Source of the DNA: Pricia antarctica | GTDB taxonomy: Bacteria > Bacteroidota > Bacteroidia > Flavobacteriales > Flavobacteriaceae | Length of the DNA stretch: 64,000 nucleotides | Direction: 5' to 3' | Assembly: GCF_900101815.1 (NCBI RefSeq) | Contig: NZ_FNAO01000010.1 | Location: 62,001 to 126,000 of the forward strand | Part shown: positions 56,301 through 64,000 of the stretch, in pieces | Numbering within the stretch: the stretch's first letter is position 1 | Layout of the letters: every line of letters begins with the position of its first letter | Notes under the pieces: model-generated | Seen by the model: the letters and a program-made list of their open reading frames with translations, nothing else | Database searches by the model: none | What the model was told of the DNA's origin: nothing | Position numbers and translations under genes: made by a program

Positions 56301-56635
56301 TTGCCGTACACGCCCTACCGAACCTGGCGCAACTCGCACCCGTAAACGGTATCGGGGCTATTGATGTCAACAAAGATGGTAATGTCGATGTACTGTTAGT
56401 AGGCAACAATTATTCCGGCGAGGCGACCATCGGCAATCATGATGCCGGTATCGGGCTGTGTATGTTGGGCGACGGAAAAGGAGGATTCGCCCCGGTAAGC
56501 TTGGATAAAAGTGGATTTTTTATCGATGGCGATGCCAAAGACATCAAGACTATGTTAAGAAGTGACGGTCAGACCACGGTATTAGTGGGTATAAATTCGG
56601 TGCCGATCAAGGCGTTTTTGTTACAAAAACCATGA
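53342..56635 (+). CDS. ASPIC/UnbV domain VCBS (FG-GAP) repeat lipoprotein, second copy
   Basis: 1097 residues; signal ending in a lipobox (ISGLLLCACAHDD). N-terminal FG-GAP/VCBS repeats (DIDNDGLTDVFM, DINQDGWLDIYV, DYDKDGDLDMFL) are followed by an ASPIC/UnbV-like segment (RGYESSIDPKIHFGLG, VTWPDGKKQVVTN) at about 540-590, and then further repeats to the C-terminus. It matches the protein at 1505-4888 over its whole length but is encoded with higher GC. It is upstream of the GH31 gene by about 100 bp. The function of these large surface propellers next to PUL enzymes is unknown. Confidence 0.9.
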   Translation: MRNSAYITFLISGLLLCACAHDDTLFVSVPSSHTHIDFSNDIEEDSLNNIYTFMNIYTGAGVGVGDIDNDGLTDVFMAGNKVSNALYRNRGNLAFEDITEKSGLTSKSWATGVAMIDINQDGWLDIYVCVSGDAAVPQRANLLYINQKDGTFSEEAQKYGLADTSQSTQAAFFDYDKDGDLDMFLIINPVDYTLSSVNKIRSKKVNGESNSTDKLYRNNGDDTFSDVSKEAGILVEGYSLGLGIADINNDSWPDVYISNDFLTNDVLYLNQGDSTFKDASKTLFKHTSFAGMGNDIADFNNDGLMDILVLDMLPEDNQRRKTIVPSSSFDKLQMLTERGYTPQYTRNTLQLNNGNGSFSEIGQFSGIDKTDWSWSVLLADYDNDGNKDAFITNGFRRELGDLDYINYQQQDLSNPFGSETDRKQKKLDAIKDLPSAAVKNYFFKNRGDLKFENVSEAWGIREKSMSNGSAFVDLDNDGDLDLVVNNVNQKADILENKSERKQENNFLGIRLEGKQGNLEGIGTSLTLKTKGNTQYYQHYLSRGYESSIDPKIHFGLGDEKKVDSLIVTWPDGKKQVVTNVDAGQLLSMRYIDAKAGKETSTTTKKTWFTEISQEVGTDYRHIENKFNDFNVQPLVPHMQSKNGPKMSKGDINGDGLDDFYIGGSAGFSGYFFFQKPDGSFTKKPLDQDIASEDMGSLLFDAENDGDLDLYVVSGGSEFQKEDKAYQDRLYLGDGNGGFVKDSVALPEIETSGSVVAASDFDGDGDLDLFVGGRVVPGEYPLPPKSVLLRNDSGKFTDVTTKWCPQLSNLGMVTSALWSDVDGNGRPDLILAGEFMPITILKNTGTEFVDTTQEAGLSKTSGWWNSLVSADFDNDGDLDLIAGNLGTNSRFKATVEEPLCIYANDYDKNGSIDPIMCYYIDGKNYIAHTRDEIIKQIAPMRARFQTYGDYAKVTFSEAFLPEELSAAHVVHAENFESSYFENLGDGTFAVHALPNLAQLAPVNGIGAIDVNKDGNVDVLLVGNNYSGEATIGNHDAGIGLCMLGDGKGGFAPVSLDKSGFFIDGDAKDIKTMLRSDGQTTVLVGINSVPIKAFLLQKP

Positions 56636-56737
56636 TTCTTGAATCACGGCTACATGTGGTATTACTGGCTCGTTTTATGGATAGCGCCTCTTTATATCTC
56701 TTTTTAATACAATAAATTTACTATAAGTTTCAAACCG

Positions 56738-58360
56738 ATGAAAATGAAAAAAATACGCATACTCCCGCTTATTGTAATGACGGCCTTTTGGGCACATGCC
56801 CAAAATAAGGATTCGGTCGAAATCGATATTATTCCCGGCGAATATTGGTGGGGCGGTCTTAGCACCGTAGGCCATGAAACGCCCTATGATTCGGAAACCG
56901 TCACTAGCCATGATCTTTGGGGCGATAATCTGGGAAACCAGGCGCAGCCTTTATTGCTGTCAAGTAAGGGAAGATACGTTTGGAGCGAATCACCGATCAA
57001 ATACAGCTTTAATAAAGGCAAAATCACGGTTACAGACCGTGAAGGCGGCATACAATCAGGTACTGCCGGTAAAACTATTCGGGATTCCTATGACTACGCA
57101 GTCAAGAATTTTTTCCCTCCAAACGGTAAAATTCCCGAAGAACTGCTGTTTACAAAACCGCAGTACAATACGTGGATAGAGCTGACCTACAATCAGAACG
57201 AAGAAGACATTTTAAAATATGCACAGGCCATTATCGACAAGGGATATCCACCGGGGGTTCTGATGATCGACGATAACTGGCAAGATAGCTATGGTACTTG
57301 GGAGTTTTCTGCCAAACGCTTTAAAGACCCCAAGGGCATGATGAAAAAATTGCATGCTATGGGCTTCAAAGTGATGCTATGGGTATGCCCTTTCGTAAGC
57401 GCCGACACCGAAAACTTCAGGCAATTGGCCAAAGACGGGATGCTGTTGTTAGACGGTGATAAAACACAGGAAGTACTCTGGGCCAATACCCAGAACAAGG
57501 CAGCCATCATACGTTGGTGGAACGGGGCTAGCGCCTGCCTCGACCTCAGCAATCCGAAAACTAGGGAATGGTTCGAAGGTCGACTGAAATTTTTGATGGA
57601 CGAGTATGGCGTAGATGGATTTAAATTCGATGCCGGCGATGCCGATTTTTATACCGGTGATATCGTTTCTTACGTGCCCGACCTGGCGCCGAACGACCAT
57701 ACGACCTATTTTGCAAAACTCGGATTACAATTTCCTCTGAACGAATACCGCGCCTCTTGGAAAATGGCGGGACTTCCGCTAGCCCAGCGATTGCGTGATA
57801 AAAGCCATAACTGGGGAGACCTTCAAAAGTTGATTCCCGATCTGATGTCACAGAGTATGATGGGTTATGCCTACACCTGTCCGGATATGATCGGGGGCGG
57901 GGAATATGGTTCGTTTATGGACCTGGCATCCATTGATGAGGAACTGGTCGTTCGTTCCGCGCAGGTACATGCCCTGATGCCCATGATGCAATTTTCTGTC
58001 GCCCCTTGGCGGGTGCTATCCGAGGAAAACAACCAAATATGCCTTGAAGCGGCCAAGTTGCACGAAAAAATGGGGAATATGTTCCTTAATCTCGCTAACA
58101 CTGCCTCAAAAACGGGAGAACCTATCGTTAAACCATTAGCCCTGGCCTACCCAGAGAGCGGATATGAGATGATTAAAGATCAATTTATGGTCGGGGACAG
58201 TATTCTCGTAGCGCCCGTGGTGGAAAAAGGGTCACGGAAACGTAGTGTGGTTTTGCCTAAGGGAAGGTGGAAAGCCGACGATGGCACCTTGTACAAGGGC
58301 AATCGAACGGTCGAAATCGAAGTGCCTCTGAATCGGTTGCCCTATTTTACGAAAAGCTAG
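56738..58360 (+). CDS. Secreted GH31 glycoside hydrolase, NET37/MYORG-like subgroup
   Basis: 540 residues with a signal peptide (LIVMTAFWAHAQ). The GH31 barrel shows GVLMIDDNWQ, VMLWVCPFVS, the nucleophile Asp298 in DGFKFDAGDADFY and a probable acid/base Asp383 in CPDMIGGGEYG, then VAPVVEKGSRKRSV in the C-terminal beta domain. The PDMIGG form of the acid/base loop is what I associate with the NET37/MYORG branch, whose human member is an alpha-galactosidase, rather than with classical alpha-glucosidases. It lies between the ASPIC/VCBS gene and the Tat-exported barrel protein. Substrate inferred only. Confidence 0.87.
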   Translation: MKMKKIRILPLIVMTAFWAHAQNKDSVEIDIIPGEYWWGGLSTVGHETPYDSETVTSHDLWGDNLGNQAQPLLLSSKGRYVWSESPIKYSFNKGKITVTDREGGIQSGTAGKTIRDSYDYAVKNFFPPNGKIPEELLFTKPQYNTWIELTYNQNEEDILKYAQAIIDKGYPPGVLMIDDNWQDSYGTWEFSAKRFKDPKGMMKKLHAMGFKVMLWVCPFVSADTENFRQLAKDGMLLLDGDKTQEVLWANTQNKAAIIRWWNGASACLDLSNPKTREWFEGRLKFLMDEYGVDGFKFDAGDADFYTGDIVSYVPDLAPNDHTTYFAKLGLQFPLNEYRASWKMAGLPLAQRLRDKSHNWGDLQKLIPDLMSQSMMGYAYTCPDMIGGGEYGSFMDLASIDEELVVRSAQVHALMPMMQFSVAPWRVLSEENNQICLEAAKLHEKMGNMFLNLANTASKTGEPIVKPLALAYPESGYEMIKDQFMVGDSILVAPVVEKGSRKRSVVLPKGRWKADDGTLYKGNRTVEIEVPLNRLPYFTKS

Positions 58361-58636
58361 TTCAACCTAGGGATTGAAAAATTCTAGAACAAAACCAGGT
58401 ATGTATTTCATTGACTAAAAAATGGCCCGTGCGCGTGTTTACGTGTTCGTGTTATTGGGCCGCGCGTGAGTTATATCATTTTCTGGGAAGATAGCACCGA
58501 TATTCGTTCCCGCAATACATTGAACTTATCCTAAAAGGTTGGCAGTAAAAACTTTCGAATCATTTTTATCCAAATAAAAATGAAAGGTTACGAAAGATTT
58601 TATATATTTGATATTCATATATAATGTCGAATATCA

Positions 58637-60175
58637 TTGAAACGTAGATCTTTTATTGGAAGAAGTGCCTTGGCCGGCCTTTGTACAGGGGTCTCCTTTT
58701 CATTTCTGGATAGTAAGATACCACCCCATAATTGGGAAGGGTATAATTTTGGCCCTCCACCTACCATCACCGACCGTTTGAACCAAGGTCCGTTTCACAA
58801 CTATGGTCCCGATGCGAACGCACCCGGTGCGAATGTGGTCATGACCACCACCGCGGCGTCCGGCAAAGTACCCAATTTCGGAATGGGCATGGTCACCTAT
58901 ATCTGTGATGAGGTTGGGCCGCCCAAGGTTAAGGGTGAAGACTTAAGAACATCCATCGAAAAATTGGCCCGTTTACCTTTAGGCGATGTGCTGTACCTTC
59001 GCGTTGATTGGAAAGATATCCAAAAAGAACCTGGGAAACTCGATTTTCCCGAACATTGGAATATCACCTTCGAGATGGCCAAAAAATATGGTAAAAGGGT
59101 GGCATTTAGAGTGCAGTTGATGAGTCCGGTAATCGAGGGCCATTCCGTACCGGATTTCTTAGCGGATAAAATTCCTTTCGTGAAATTGGGGGTTACCGAT
59201 GAAATCGGCATTCCCGGAAAAGTACATTACGCTCCGAGATATGACCATCCAGAATTCATGAGGGCCTTTAAAGAGCTTGACGACCTGCTATCGGAAAAAT
59301 ACAACGGCCATGAACTTGTGGAATATGTAGATACCTACATGTACGGCTTTTGGGGCGAAGGCCACACTTGGCCCTTTGAAGGCAATCCGTTTCCGGATTA
59401 TCGCACTGCCGAAGAAACCTCTATCGCACTTTTCGAGCATCAAGCCAAGAATTGGATAAAAACTCCCTTGACTACAAACACACAACCCGATTACAGCGAA
59501 GTGGGCAATTCGGAAGTTTTGGATAGAACCGTACGCTCGCATAATTGGTTGCGCACAGACACTATTTTTATCGAAACCTCGCAAATAGATGCCCTGAGTA
59601 ATCGCCCGTCTTGGATAGGCGCGACAATAGAACAGGGCTTGGCGACAGGCGATAAAAATAAAGAAACGAATTTCGAGGGAATTGCAAAGAACGAAAATAT
59701 CATTGCCCATGTAAAGGACGTTTCCCCAACCTATTTTTCGTTGTGGAACTGGCACGTTATTTCTGCGGAAAATTTCCTGAGCTATTACGATAAATACCCT
59801 GGGCCATTAAACCATTTGGCCGCTTCGATAGGCTATCGGGTCAGGCCCTCATGGATCTGGTATTTTGAAAAGGACGGATATCCCGGACTGATTCTTGGAT
59901 TGGTCAACGACGGACTTTCCGGGGTGCCCGGTGCGCTTCGCATATCCCTTACCGATACGGAAAAAACCTTGCACATCGAAGGAAGTCTCGATCCCGGATA
60001 TCCGTTACCCGGCAAGGTAAGACAGGTACTTTTTCAATTGCCTAAAAACAAAGCTTGGGAGGGATTGCGTCTCTACGCACATATCGAAGTGAAACAAGTA
60101 AGACATCCTGTAAAATGGGCGTGTCACCAATCGCTGGAAAACGATGGCGCCCTCCTTTTAAGAAAAAATCTATAA
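58637..60175 (+). CDS. Tat-exported TIM-barrel protein, putative glycoside hydrolase (DUF4832-like)
   Basis: 512 residues read from a TTG at 58637. There is no in-frame ATG near, and KRRSFIGRSALAGLCTGVSFSF makes a good twin-arginine signal from this point. An ATG at 58624 starts a seven-codon frame that overlaps the TTG. The body resembles clan-A glycosidases: LYLRVDWKDIQKEPGKLDF, YMYGFWGEGHTWPF with Glu241, IETSQ and the late WNWHVISAENFL. The Glu in a G-x-W-G-E motif is shared with the two DUF4832 proteins of the window. A C-terminal beta domain follows (LILGLVNDGLSGVPGALRI). Function unproven. Confidence 0.72.
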   Translation: MKRRSFIGRSALAGLCTGVSFSFLDSKIPPHNWEGYNFGPPPTITDRLNQGPFHNYGPDANAPGANVVMTTTAASGKVPNFGMGMVTYICDEVGPPKVKGEDLRTSIEKLARLPLGDVLYLRVDWKDIQKEPGKLDFPEHWNITFEMAKKYGKRVAFRVQLMSPVIEGHSVPDFLADKIPFVKLGVTDEIGIPGKVHYAPRYDHPEFMRAFKELDDLLSEKYNGHELVEYVDTYMYGFWGEGHTWPFEGNPFPDYRTAEETSIALFEHQAKNWIKTPLTTNTQPDYSEVGNSEVLDRTVRSHNWLRTDTIFIETSQIDALSNRPSWIGATIEQGLATGDKNKETNFEGIAKNENIIAHVKDVSPTYFSLWNWHVISAENFLSYYDKYPGPLNHLAASIGYRVRPSWIWYFEKDGYPGLILGLVNDGLSGVPGALRISLTDTEKTLHIEGSLDPGYPLPGKVRQVLFQLPKNKAWEGLRLYAHIEVKQVRHPVKWACHQSLENDGALLLRKNL

Positions 60176-60215
60176 ACCTCGAATTACGGTCAAATGACCA
60201 AAAATAATACCTCTT

Positions 60216-61118
60216 ATGAAATTGAAACCTTGGCTCCTTTATGCATTAGTAACCACCATTTTTTGGGGCGTTTGGGGCGCGTTTACAGGAGTACCTGCAG
60301 AAAATGGCTTCCCCGATACCTTGATCTATTGCGTTTGGGCGGTAACCATGATTCCCCCTGCCCTATTCGTTATGGGCCGTACCGGTTGGAAACTACAGCG
60401 CGATAAGAAATCCATTTTCTATGGATGTTTGATTGGTCTATTAGGTGCGGGAGGCCAAATGGTACTTTTTAAGGCGGTCACTGTGGGGCCGACCTATCTC
60501 ATATTTCCTATTATCTCCCTCTCCCCGATTATAACCGTGGTGCTTTCTTACTTGTTCTTAAAAGAGCGCACAGGCAAGTTGGGCACCCTCGGTATCGTGT
60601 TTGCCATAATCGCACTGCCCTTATTCGATTATTCAAAAGGTTCCACCGAGGAGGATTATGGTATTTTATGGTTTGTTTTAGCCATTTTAGTGTTGGCCGC
60701 TTGGGGCATACAGGCCTATTTTATGAAACTGGCCAACGAGACCATGAAGGCGGAAAGTATTTTTTTCTATATGATGCTGACCGGACTTCTAATAATTCCC
60801 GTTGCCCTCTTAATGACGGATTTTTCTCAAGAAATCAATTGGGGGGCCAATGGCCCTTGGCTTGCGGCGGGCATCCAAATTTTAAACGCGGTCGGGGCAC
60901 TATGTCTGGTCTTTGCATTCCGATACGGAAAGGCTATGGTAGTATCTCCTTTGACCAACGCCGGGGCACCCCTGATTACGGCCATAATTTCGATGCTGGT
61001 ACTCGGATTTTTACCGAATCCCGTAAAAATAGCGGGTATCGTATTAGCGATAATAGCCGCTTTTTTACTGGCTATCGATCCGGAAGAAACTGCGGACACG
61101 CCAGAGGAGAAAGTTTGA
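60216..61118 (+). CDS. EamA/DMT-family inner-membrane transporter
   Basis: 300 residues with ten predicted membrane helices in two five-helix EamA repeats: LYALVTTIFWGVWGAF to about residue 130, then ILWFVLAILVLAAWGIQ to LAIIAAFLLAIDPEE. The conserved PIISLSPIITVVLSYLFLKER and SPLTNAGAPLITAIISM mark the ends of the repeats. DMT proteins export or import small metabolites such as sugars or amino acids. It starts 40 bp after the barrel protein and is likely in the same transcript; it may move the product of the secreted enzymes. Confidence 0.88.
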   Translation: MKLKPWLLYALVTTIFWGVWGAFTGVPAENGFPDTLIYCVWAVTMIPPALFVMGRTGWKLQRDKKSIFYGCLIGLLGAGGQMVLFKAVTVGPTYLIFPIISLSPIITVVLSYLFLKERTGKLGTLGIVFAIIALPLFDYSKGSTEEDYGILWFVLAILVLAAWGIQAYFMKLANETMKAESIFFYMMLTGLLIIPVALLMTDFSQEINWGANGPWLAAGIQILNAVGALCLVFAFRYGKAMVVSPLTNAGAPLITAIISMLVLGFLPNPVKIAGIVLAIIAAFLLAIDPEETADTPEEKV

Positions 61119-61455
61119 CATAATTTAAACTGAACTACCATCGGCTAAATACAGATGGCTTTTGATTCCGATTCAAGCTCGGTTAAAGTCCAACCGTTCG
61201 GCCCAACGCTATACTCAGATTGCTTTAGGCTTTTTTTGCCTTCGTCATATAGCGAACAGCGAATCGAATTGAATTGAAGTCTTCGCCTAAAGGCGAGGGC
61301 ATTTCACCCAGAATGATGCATTAAGTTTCTATCGTATTGGGTGTATACTCGTTTAAAACTTAAAATGAATTAGGACGTTAAGACTTAGAAAACAGCATAA
61401 AATAGTATCAGAATCATTGTCTTGTTTGATAGCCATGTTATGTAAACCAAAAAAT
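61119..61455. other. Gap before the DUF4832 lipoprotein gene
   Basis: About 340 bases with no gene. A small hairpin TCGCC-TAAA-GGCGA lies at 61283-61296 and a T7 tract follows GCTTTAGGC near 61235; either could be part of a terminator. No promoter motif was placed with confidence. Confidence 0.45.
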
Positions 61456-63000
61456 ATGAAAACAATGAATATTCTATTTCTCGTGATAATCTCAATAGTT
61501 TGGAGCTGCAATAGCGATAGCGGTTCCGAAGAGCCGAAAAAAGAGGGTGAAGTCCAAGTCTCGGATAACGTCGTTGTAGACTATACAGAAGACGACACTG
61601 ATTTTCCGAATCCCGATCGCGGTTTTTATCGCTATTCGGAAACCAGGGCAAGCAGCTATGAACCTCTTAGTGAAGATGCACTAAAGGCCTATCGAAATCC
61701 GTCCACGACCGAAGGGGCGACTTACAGCACGGTAAGCACATTGATATTCCGCTATTTTATTTTAGATGGTTTTAACGATAAACCCCTTTCGCAAGAATAC
61801 CTTACTAACGTCGCTTCCGATTTCGAAATCGCCCGAAAGGCAGGGGTGAAATTGATTCCCCGTTTTACGTATACCGTTACCTCCACGGCCGGCAGTTGCC
61901 CCGAAGATTTTATATGCCCTCCATACGGTGATGCCCCAAAAGATATAGTTTTACAGCATATTGCACAATTGGGTCCGATACTTAGCGAAAATGCGGATGT
62001 AATCAATTCCATTCAAATGGGCTTCATTGGCACATGGGGTGAAAACTATTATACGGATTATTTTGGGGATTCTTCAGGTAACGCCGACCAAGGCAAATTG
62101 TTGGACGAGAACTGGCAAGACCGTATCGATGTATTGAAAGCCTTGTTGGATGCCACTCCCAAAGAAATTATGATACAGGTGCGCTATCCGCAGATGAAGC
62201 AGCGCTATATTTATGGAATAGATGCCAAAACAGATGTTACCGCCACTTCGGAAGAAGAAGCCTTTACCGGAACGGACAAGGCGCGGATCGCCTACCATAA
62301 TGATTGTCTTTTCGCAAGTCCAGATGATTTCGGAACCTACGAAGATTATGGCAATTCGTCATCCCAAAGGGAAACATCCATTGAAAATCTAAAAGCCTAT
62401 TTTGAACAGGATAGCAAATATGTCATTGTCGGGGGAGAGACCTGTAGTGATGGATACAGTCCTGAAAATGACTGTTCACCGGCAGGCGTGGCCGACATTG
62501 AATTACGCCAATTACACTATACTTTCTTGAACGCCGATTACAATAATGAGGTCAATAACGATTGGGTAGACGGGGGATGTATGGAAAACATCAAAAAGAA
62601 TTTAGGCTACCGCTTTGTTCTGAAAAAAGGTACCTATCCTTCCAAAATTACTAAAGGTGGCTCATTAGAAATAGCGCTCGATATAGAAAACAAGGGCTAC
62701 GCATCCTCTATGAAGAAAAGGAACGTACAATTAATTTTGAGAAATCAAGTTGACGGAACAATCACTGCCCTGCCTATAGCTACAAACGTTCAAAAATGGT
62801 TTTCCGACGTTAGCCTCTCCGAATCTTTGTCCCTTCCCAAATCTTTGATGGCCGGAGAATATGACCTACTCCTTCACATAGCCGATAGCCAAAATGACCT
62901 TGCGGATAGACCCGAGTATAGCGTACGTTTGGCGAATGTCAATACTTGGGAGGAAACCACCGGATACAACAACCTCGACCATAAGATAACCATTGAATAG
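61456..63000 (+). CDS. DUF4874/DUF4832-type lipoprotein, putative TIM-barrel glycosidase
   Basis: About 514 residues from the ATG at 61456, where the lipoprotein signal MKTMNILFLVIISIVWSCNS begins; a longer frame start lacks any signal. DFPNPDRGFYRYSET near residue 40 and IQMGFIGTWGENYY with Glu196 match the protein at 27431-29161 (PNPDRGFYR, GIFGPWGE). The C-terminal beta region (IENKGYASSMKKRNVQLIL) matches as well. The acid in the G-x-W-G-E motif is a good candidate for general acid. It ends facing the DeoR gene. The family is of unknown activity, but recurs next to PUL enzymes. Confidence 0.82.
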   Translation: MKTMNILFLVIISIVWSCNSDSGSEEPKKEGEVQVSDNVVVDYTEDDTDFPNPDRGFYRYSETRASSYEPLSEDALKAYRNPSTTEGATYSTVSTLIFRYFILDGFNDKPLSQEYLTNVASDFEIARKAGVKLIPRFTYTVTSTAGSCPEDFICPPYGDAPKDIVLQHIAQLGPILSENADVINSIQMGFIGTWGENYYTDYFGDSSGNADQGKLLDENWQDRIDVLKALLDATPKEIMIQVRYPQMKQRYIYGIDAKTDVTATSEEEAFTGTDKARIAYHNDCLFASPDDFGTYEDYGNSSSQRETSIENLKAYFEQDSKYVIVGGETCSDGYSPENDCSPAGVADIELRQLHYTFLNADYNNEVNNDWVDGGCMENIKKNLGYRFVLKKGTYPSKITKGGSLEIALDIENKGYASSMKKRNVQLILRNQVDGTITALPIATNVQKWFSDVSLSESLSLPKSLMAGEYDLLLHIADSQNDLADRPEYSVRLANVNTWEETTGYNNLDHKITIE

Positions 63001-63073
63001 ACCCCTGCGGTCAAAGTGAAATGTAGGAACTATTGCAGCGCTTTTGGCATCAATCAGTTTTTTTTAAACGGTC

Positions 63074-63862
63074 CTAGGCAATAATCACTTTCACCCCTGA
63101 ATCTTGAAGTTGTTTATGGTCTTCGGCACTAATTTTATCATCGGTCACCACGGTATCTATTTGGCCTATCGGACAGATAAAGGCAAGGCTTCTTCGATTG
63201 AACTTACTTGAATCGGCTACCAAAATAACTTCTTTGGCGATGTTAATCATAATTTGGTTAAGCGAGGCTTCTTCAATATTGGGGGTATAAATGCCAACGC
63301 GGGTATCAAAAGCATCGACCCCGATAAAAGCCTTATCCACATAAAAGTTCTTAAGATTTTTTTCCGCAAGGGGGCCGACCAATGAGTGGGAGTTTTTTCG
63401 TAGCGAGCCGCCCGGCACAATCACATTAATGTTCTGATTCGCTATCAATTGACCCACAATATTGAAGGCGTTGGTGATGACGCTCAACGATTTGATATCA
63501 CCGAGATTCTTGGCGATTTCCATAGTGGTAGTTCCTGAATCTAGTATTACGGTTTCCGATTCTTTGATCAAAGCCGCCGCTTTTTTACCGATTTTTTGTT
63601 TTTCGACGTAGTTTATTTTGTCCTTTTCGGAAATTCCGTAATCAATTCCAACGTTGTTCTCATATTTCATGGCACCGCCCCTGGCCCTAATCAACAAATT
63701 TTTAGATTCGAACAAATCCAGGTCGTTTCGTATGGTCACCTCACTGACGCTAAACTGCTCACTGAGCTCATGCACGAACACTTGCCCGTTTTCGGACAGC
63801 ATACTTAAGATGGTTTTACGTCTTTCGACGGTTGAACGTTTTGATTTCTTTTTTTTGGCCAT
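63074..63862 (-). CDS. DeoR-family transcriptional regulator
   Basis: 262 residues. The N-terminal DeoR helix-turn-helix lies at about 12-60 (RRKTILSMLSENGQVFVHELS, VSEVTIRNDLDLFESKNLL, then ARGGAM). The C-terminal sugar-phosphate-sensing domain contains VILDSGTTTMEIAKNL, NIVGQL, VPGGSLRKNSHSLVG and FIGVDAFD. DeoR proteins usually repress sugar catabolic operons and respond to phosphorylated sugars. It is convergent with the DUF4832 gene. Candidates for its regulon are the kinase/aldolase set or the 51959-63000 genes, and the GTACTTAAATA element could be its site; all three are inference. Confidence 0.9.
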   Translation of the reverse strand: MAKKKKSKRSTVERRKTILSMLSENGQVFVHELSEQFSVSEVTIRNDLDLFESKNLLIRARGGAMKYENNVGIDYGISEKDKINYVEKQKIGKKAAALIKESETVILDSGTTTMEIAKNLGDIKSLSVITNAFNIVGQLIANQNINVIVPGGSLRKNSHSLVGPLAEKNLKNFYVDKAFIGVDAFDTRVGIYTPNIEEASLNQIMINIAKEVILVADSSKFNRRSLAFICPIGQIDTVVTDDKISAEDHKQLQDSGVKVIIA

Positions 63863-64000
63863 GCCGTTATTTAGGTATTAGAAGACCAAAGATATTCGTA
63901 TTCCATGGTTCTGCAATTAGTACCCCTAAAATAGGAAAAAGGAGATTAAATAATGTATTGGAAATAAAATACAAGGCTTTGAAACTTAAAATAAGTTCGT
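63863..64000. other. Right edge, upstream of the DeoR gene
   Basis: AT-rich sequence that should contain the DeoR promoter. No gene is visible up to the window edge. Confidence 0.5.

Noticed and set aside
61283-61296. Terminator hairpin TCGCC-TAAA-GGCGA
   Set aside because: Stem of five pairs without a following T tract; too weak to call.
1-64000. CRISPR arrays, tRNA or rRNA genes, riboswitches
   Set aside because: No regularly spaced repeats, cloverleaf-like segments or known aptamer cores were recognised by eye; a covariance-model scan (Infernal/Rfam, tRNAscan) would settle this.

Overview
The window reads as a chromosome segment of a marine-type flavobacterium (Bacteroidota, Flavobacteriia); the exact genus cannot be fixed from sequence alone. 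The evidence is three SusC/SusD pairs, a GH10 protein ending in a type IX secretion sorting domain, two ASPIC/UnbV-VCBS lipoproteins, DUF4832-type proteins, many lipoprotein and Tat-like signals, and an AT-rich background. It is almost entirely accessory carbohydrate-use DNA: polysaccharide utilisation loci (PULs) and associated secreted enzymes. I found no tRNA, rRNA, CRISPR array or intact insertion sequence.

Layout. (1) 1-9873, minus strand: susC, susD, an ASPIC/VCBS lipoprotein and a GH51 alpha-L-arabinofuranosidase that runs off the left edge. Opposite it, at 10990, lies a Nudix-fold regulator without catalytic residues (AraR/NrtR-like), followed by a secreted GH10 xylanase with three carbohydrate-binding modules. 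Together these form an arabinoxylan-type locus. (2) 15656-21058: a decayed IS1595-type transposase, a LacC/FruK-like kinase, then a minus-strand set of PfkB kinase, class II aldolase and GH36-like enzyme. (3) 21380-30720, minus: susC, susD and a PKD surface lipoprotein, preceded by a GH114-like protein and a DUF4832 protein. (4) 31742-39152, plus: a markedly GC-rich operon of six exported proteins: a SelA/DGL-like PLP enzyme fused to a beta domain, two tandem amidohydrolases, a sorbosone-dehydrogenase-like protein fused to cytochrome c, a CBM9-like protein and a Tat-signal RidA. (5) 39296-46088, minus: cytochrome c, FAD amine oxidase, MBL-fold hydrolase, NodB-like protein and two COG2159 amidohydrolases, most of them exported. 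(6) 46969-63862: susC, susD, a DUF5009 membrane acyltransferase, a second ASPIC/VCBS protein, a GH31 enzyme, a Tat-exported TIM-barrel protein, an EamA transporter, a DUF4832 lipoprotein and a convergent DeoR regulator.

How it may work together (inference): SusCD pairs import oligosaccharides released by secreted GH10, GH51, GH36 and GH31 enzymes; PfkB kinases and the class II aldolase feed the sugars into glycolysis. Regions 4 and 5 do not look like a normal PUL. They look like an extracytoplasmic pathway for nitrogen-containing or acylated (amide, amino or lactone) sugar derivatives, in which a PLP lyase makes an enamine that RidA clears and cytochromes take electrons from the dehydrogenase and possibly the amine oxidase. 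This is the part of the window most likely to hold an undescribed system. Candidate operators, including an 11-base element shared by two susC promoters, and several gene remnants are listed separately.
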